Shown: piece after piece, positions 62,064 to 64,000 of the stretch
Numbering within the stretch: the first letter of the stretch is position 1
How the letters are laid out: every line of letters starts with the position of its first letter
NCBI RefSeq assembly: GCF_005048855.1
Contig: NZ_SUME01000001.1
Coordinates: forward strand, 744,001 to 808,000
From: Sphingobacterium olei
GTDB lineage: Bacteria > Bacteroidota > Bacteroidia > Sphingobacteriales > Sphingobacteriaceae
Length of the DNA: 64,000 nt
Reading direction: 5' to 3'
Made by a program: the position numbers and the translations under genes
The notes under the pieces: generated by a model
The model's input: only the letters and a program-made list of their open reading frames with translations
Databases searched by the model: none
Told to the model about the DNA's origin: nothing

Positions 62064-62621
62064 ATGCAGTGGATTTTAGAACCCTGGCCCTGGTATATAA
62101 GTGGCCCTTTGATAGCCTTGACGATGTTTATGCTACTATATGTTGGCAAAAGCTTTGGAATGTCTTCCAACCTGAGAACCTTGTGTACCCTATGCGGAGC
62201 GGATAAAACAAGTGATTTTTTTAAATTCGATTGGAAGAGCCAACGTTGGAATTTGCTGGTGATGACCGGAGCCGTTATAGGTGGCTTCGTGGCTTCAAAT
62301 TATTTGTCTGATGACCAGGTGCCTAACCTCAATCCCACGACCGTTGCGCAACTTCAGGCTACCGGCTTTGAAAGTGCAGGCAGTGCTTATGCACCGGCAG
62401 AGTTGTTTGCAGAAGAAGCTTTATCCGATCCGAAAACTTTAGCCATCCTATTGATAGGAGGTATGCTCGTGGGTTTCGGAGCTCGATATGCGGGTGGTTG
62501 TACCTCTGGGCACTCGATATCTGGAATCAGTAACTTGCAGCTGCCCTCCCTGATTGCGACGATGGGCTTCTTCATTGGTGGACTACTGATGATACATCTT
62601 ATTTTTCCATTAATTTTTTAG
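62064..62621 (+). CDS. YeeE/YedE family protein, first half
   Basis: 185 aa from ATG 62064. YeeE/YedE transport fold: RTLCTLCGADKTSDFFKFDWKSQRWNLLVMTGAVIGGFVASNYL, GGMLVGFGARYAGGCTSGHSISGISNLQLPSLIATMGFFIGGL. The GGCTSGH cysteine is the sulfur-handling residue. Moves thiosulfate or sulfide-derived sulfur. 5 nt before its second half. Confidence 0.85.
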   Translation: MQWILEPWPWYISGPLIALTMFMLLYVGKSFGMSSNLRTLCTLCGADKTSDFFKFDWKSQRWNLLVMTGAVIGGFVASNYLSDDQVPNLNPTTVAQLQATGFESAGSAYAPAELFAEEALSDPKTLAILLIGGMLVGFGARYAGGCTSGHSISGISNLQLPSLIATMGFFIGGLLMIHLIFPLIF

Positions 62622-62626
62622 ATCAG

Positions 62627-63040
62627 ATGAAAAGTATTATTTATTTAATTATCGGAACGTTTTTTGGAATCGTAATGTATAAGTCCGAAGCGGCATCCTG
62701 GTTCCGGATATACGAAATGTTCAATTTCCAATCCATCCATATGTATGGTTTGATGGGCTCTGCCCTGGTAGTGGGTATCATAGGCGTTCAATATATCAAA
62801 CGTAATAAAATAAAGGATGTACATGCCAATCCAATTATTATAACCGATAAAGAAAAGAGCTTTCCGCGCTACCTTATCGGCGGAATATTTTTCGGATTGG
62901 GCTGGGCATTGGCAGGTGCTTGCCCGGGCCCTATGTTTGTGCTTGCAGGTGCAGGCTATTTTCCTATTTTAGTTGTAATTTTAGGTGCTGTATTAGGTAC
63001 ATGGGTTTACGGGTTATTAAAAGATAGGTTACCACATTAA
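62627..63040 (+). CDS. YeeE/YedE family protein, second half
   Basis: 137 aa, four membrane helices, with RYLIGGIFFGLGWALAGACPGPMFVLAGAG. The ACPGP cysteine matches the family. With the preceding gene it makes one split transporter. 12 nt before the Crp/Fnr gene. Confidence 0.85.
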   Translation: MKSIIYLIIGTFFGIVMYKSEAASWFRIYEMFNFQSIHMYGLMGSALVVGIIGVQYIKRNKIKDVHANPIIITDKEKSFPRYLIGGIFFGLGWALAGACPGPMFVLAGAGYFPILVVILGAVLGTWVYGLLKDRLPH

Positions 63041-63052
63041 CACACTATAAAA

Positions 63053-63685
63053 ATGGATGAGTTAATTATCAATACATACGGAGGCATCTTTGAACAGGCA
63101 CTGATTGAAGAAATCGTATCGGTGGGCAAACTGGTCGAATTTAAAGAAGGTGATGTCTTGATTGATATCGGGAAATACATCAAAACAATGCCGCTACTGA
63201 TTCGAGGAGCTATTAAAATAATGCGCGAAGATTTTGATAACGGGGAGCTCCTCTTGTACTTTATTGAAAAAGGGGACACCTGCTCGATGACCCTTAGTTG
63301 CTGTATGGGTGACAAGAAAAGTGAAATTCGTGCGGTAGCCGAAAATGACGGATTGGTGGTCATGATACCCGTCGGTAAAATGGAAGAATGGATGGGTAGA
63401 TATAAAAGCTGGCGTGCATTTGTATTTCAGAGCTATGACAGTCGCTTTAAAGAGCTGCTATCGGCGATAGACAACATCGCATTTATGCATATGGATCAGC
63501 GTCTTTATAATTACCTTTACGAAAAGAGTAAGATAAACAACACCAAGGTTATAACCACCACCCACCAGGAAATTGCCTACGAATTGAACAGTTCAAGAGT
63601 CGTTATTTCGCGGTTACTTAAAGCTTTTGAACATGAAGGTAAGATTAAGCTGAACCGTAACAATATTGAATTGCTACGTTCTTAA
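63053..63685 (+). CDS. Crp/Fnr family regulator
   Basis: 210 aa. cNMP-binding-like barrel ~10-125, with a CC motif (SMTLSCCMGDKKSEIRA) suited to redox or persulfide sensing, and a C-terminal winged helix with TTHQEIAYELNSSRVVISRLLKAFEHEGKI as recognition region. Third gene of the yeeE operon and neighbour of tauE, both with matching sites upstream. Confidence 0.85.
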   Translation: MDELIINTYGGIFEQALIEEIVSVGKLVEFKEGDVLIDIGKYIKTMPLLIRGAIKIMREDFDNGELLLYFIEKGDTCSMTLSCCMGDKKSEIRAVAENDGLVVMIPVGKMEEWMGRYKSWRAFVFQSYDSRFKELLSAIDNIAFMHMDQRLYNYLYEKSKINNTKVITTTHQEIAYELNSSRVVISRLLKAFEHEGKIKLNRNNIELLRS

Positions 63686-63710
63686 AAAAAGACTATAAAT
63701 GTTGATCTTC

Positions 63711-63755
63711 TGTAACAAATGTTACTGCCTGTGCTAGTGTGACATGCTACTTTTG
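63711..63755 (+). promoter_or_regulatory. Crp/Fnr-like site and promoter of tauE
   Basis: Palindromic TGTAACAAATGTTACT at 63711-63726 and a perfect -7 box TACTTTTG at 63748-63755, again 37 nt from site start to box. No -33 TTTG, which fits activator dependence with the site centred about -43. Confidence 0.65.
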
Positions 63756-63782
63756 TTTCATAACAATTTAAATCATGGAAAT

Positions 63783-64000
63783 ATGGCAGCGGAAGTTACC
63801 GGATACATTTTAGCAGTTTTTGTCGGCATCTCGTTAGGACTGGTCGGTAGCGGCGGCTCCATTCTTACTGTTCCTATTTTGGTATACGTAATGGCTGTAG
63901 AACCTGTACTGGCAACGGCTTATTCGCTCTTTGTGGTAGGAACAACCTCTCTGGTGGGCGGTGTACAAAATGCGCTACACAAAAAAGTTGATTTCAAGAC
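63783..64000 (+). CDS. TauE/SafE sulfite exporter, cut by window end
   Basis: First 72 residues: MAAEVTGYILAVFVGISLGL, then VGSGGSILTVPILVYVMAVE and PVLATAYSLFVVGTTSLVGG, which is the TauE/SafE signature. The gene continues past 64000. Confidence 0.85.
   Translation, partial: MAAEVTGYILAVFVGISLGLVGSGGSILTVPILVYVMAVEPVLATAYSLFVVGTTSLVGGVQNALHKKVDFK

Overview
The window looks like a chromosomal segment of a Bacteroidota species, most likely Sphingobacteriaceae (Sphingobacterium-like). The evidence is an AT-rich genome, SusC/SusD and DUF4876/DUF6850-type outer-membrane operons, LytTR two-component signalling, YeeE/YedE plus TauE sulfur genes with a Crp/Fnr regulator, and Bacteroidota-type TTTG / TAnnTTTG promoters. 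I saw no rRNA, tRNA, CRISPR array or transposase.

Region 1 (1-12.5 kb) is an accessory scrap-yard. Short genes and broken genes lie almost all on the minus strand: KilA-N, ORF6N, three DUF1016 N-domains without their nuclease domain, a small membrane protein, a macro-domain tail, a NUDIX tail and a HipA piece. They are interleaved with up to eight copies of a ~130-bp element, a perfect hairpin followed by a conserved tail, that sits just 3' of minus-strand genes or fragments. A 1.24-kb block is present twice. Many genes are chimeras, and palindromes in the DUF1016 coding sequence coincide with one chimera junction. A HipB-like regulator and an intact AAA/DUF4143 ATPase are the main plus-strand genes.

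Region 2 (12.5-27.9 kb) is a defence island. (a) A four-gene operon (17.1 to 12.6 kb) encodes a sigma-like protein, an ImmA/IrrE protease fused to a TARG1/DarG-type macro domain, a P-loop kinase fused to an adenylosuccinate-synthetase-like domain whose catalytic Asp is Ser (a PurZ-like change), and a DUF7002 protein. This is the best candidate for an undescribed system. (b) A Pycsar operon (19.8 to 17.4 kb) has a nucleotide cyclase, a membrane effector, a DUF2188 protein and an E2-like/SEC-C protein. (c) Then come a possible group II intron remnant and an AAA ATPase + DUF4276 pair. (d) An overlapping operon (27.9 to 24.6 kb) encodes an XRE regulator, a secreted nuclease, an SRA-HNH modification-dependent nuclease, a NUDIX hydrolase and a second HNH protein.

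Region 3 (28-49.9 kb) carries a SusC/SusD/TlpA-like locus, secreted and housekeeping genes (DUF1080, MepB, S41 peptidase, AraC), and a small lysis-like cluster (CHAP amidase, holin-like protein, FN3 protein) bracketed by two 21-bp-period repeat loci. It also has a LytTR response regulator/histidine kinase pair beside an acyltransferase-like gene and a 43-aa peptide gene.

Region 4 (49.9-64 kb) carries a TonB-receptor/DUF4876/DUF6850/gingipain-like peptidase operon, a MocR regulator divergent from an EamA exporter, DoxX, an aldo/keto reductase, and a sulfur-handling cluster (two YeeE/YedE proteins, Crp/Fnr, TauE). Two matching Crp/Fnr-like sites lie at identical distance from the promoters of the two sulfur transcription units.
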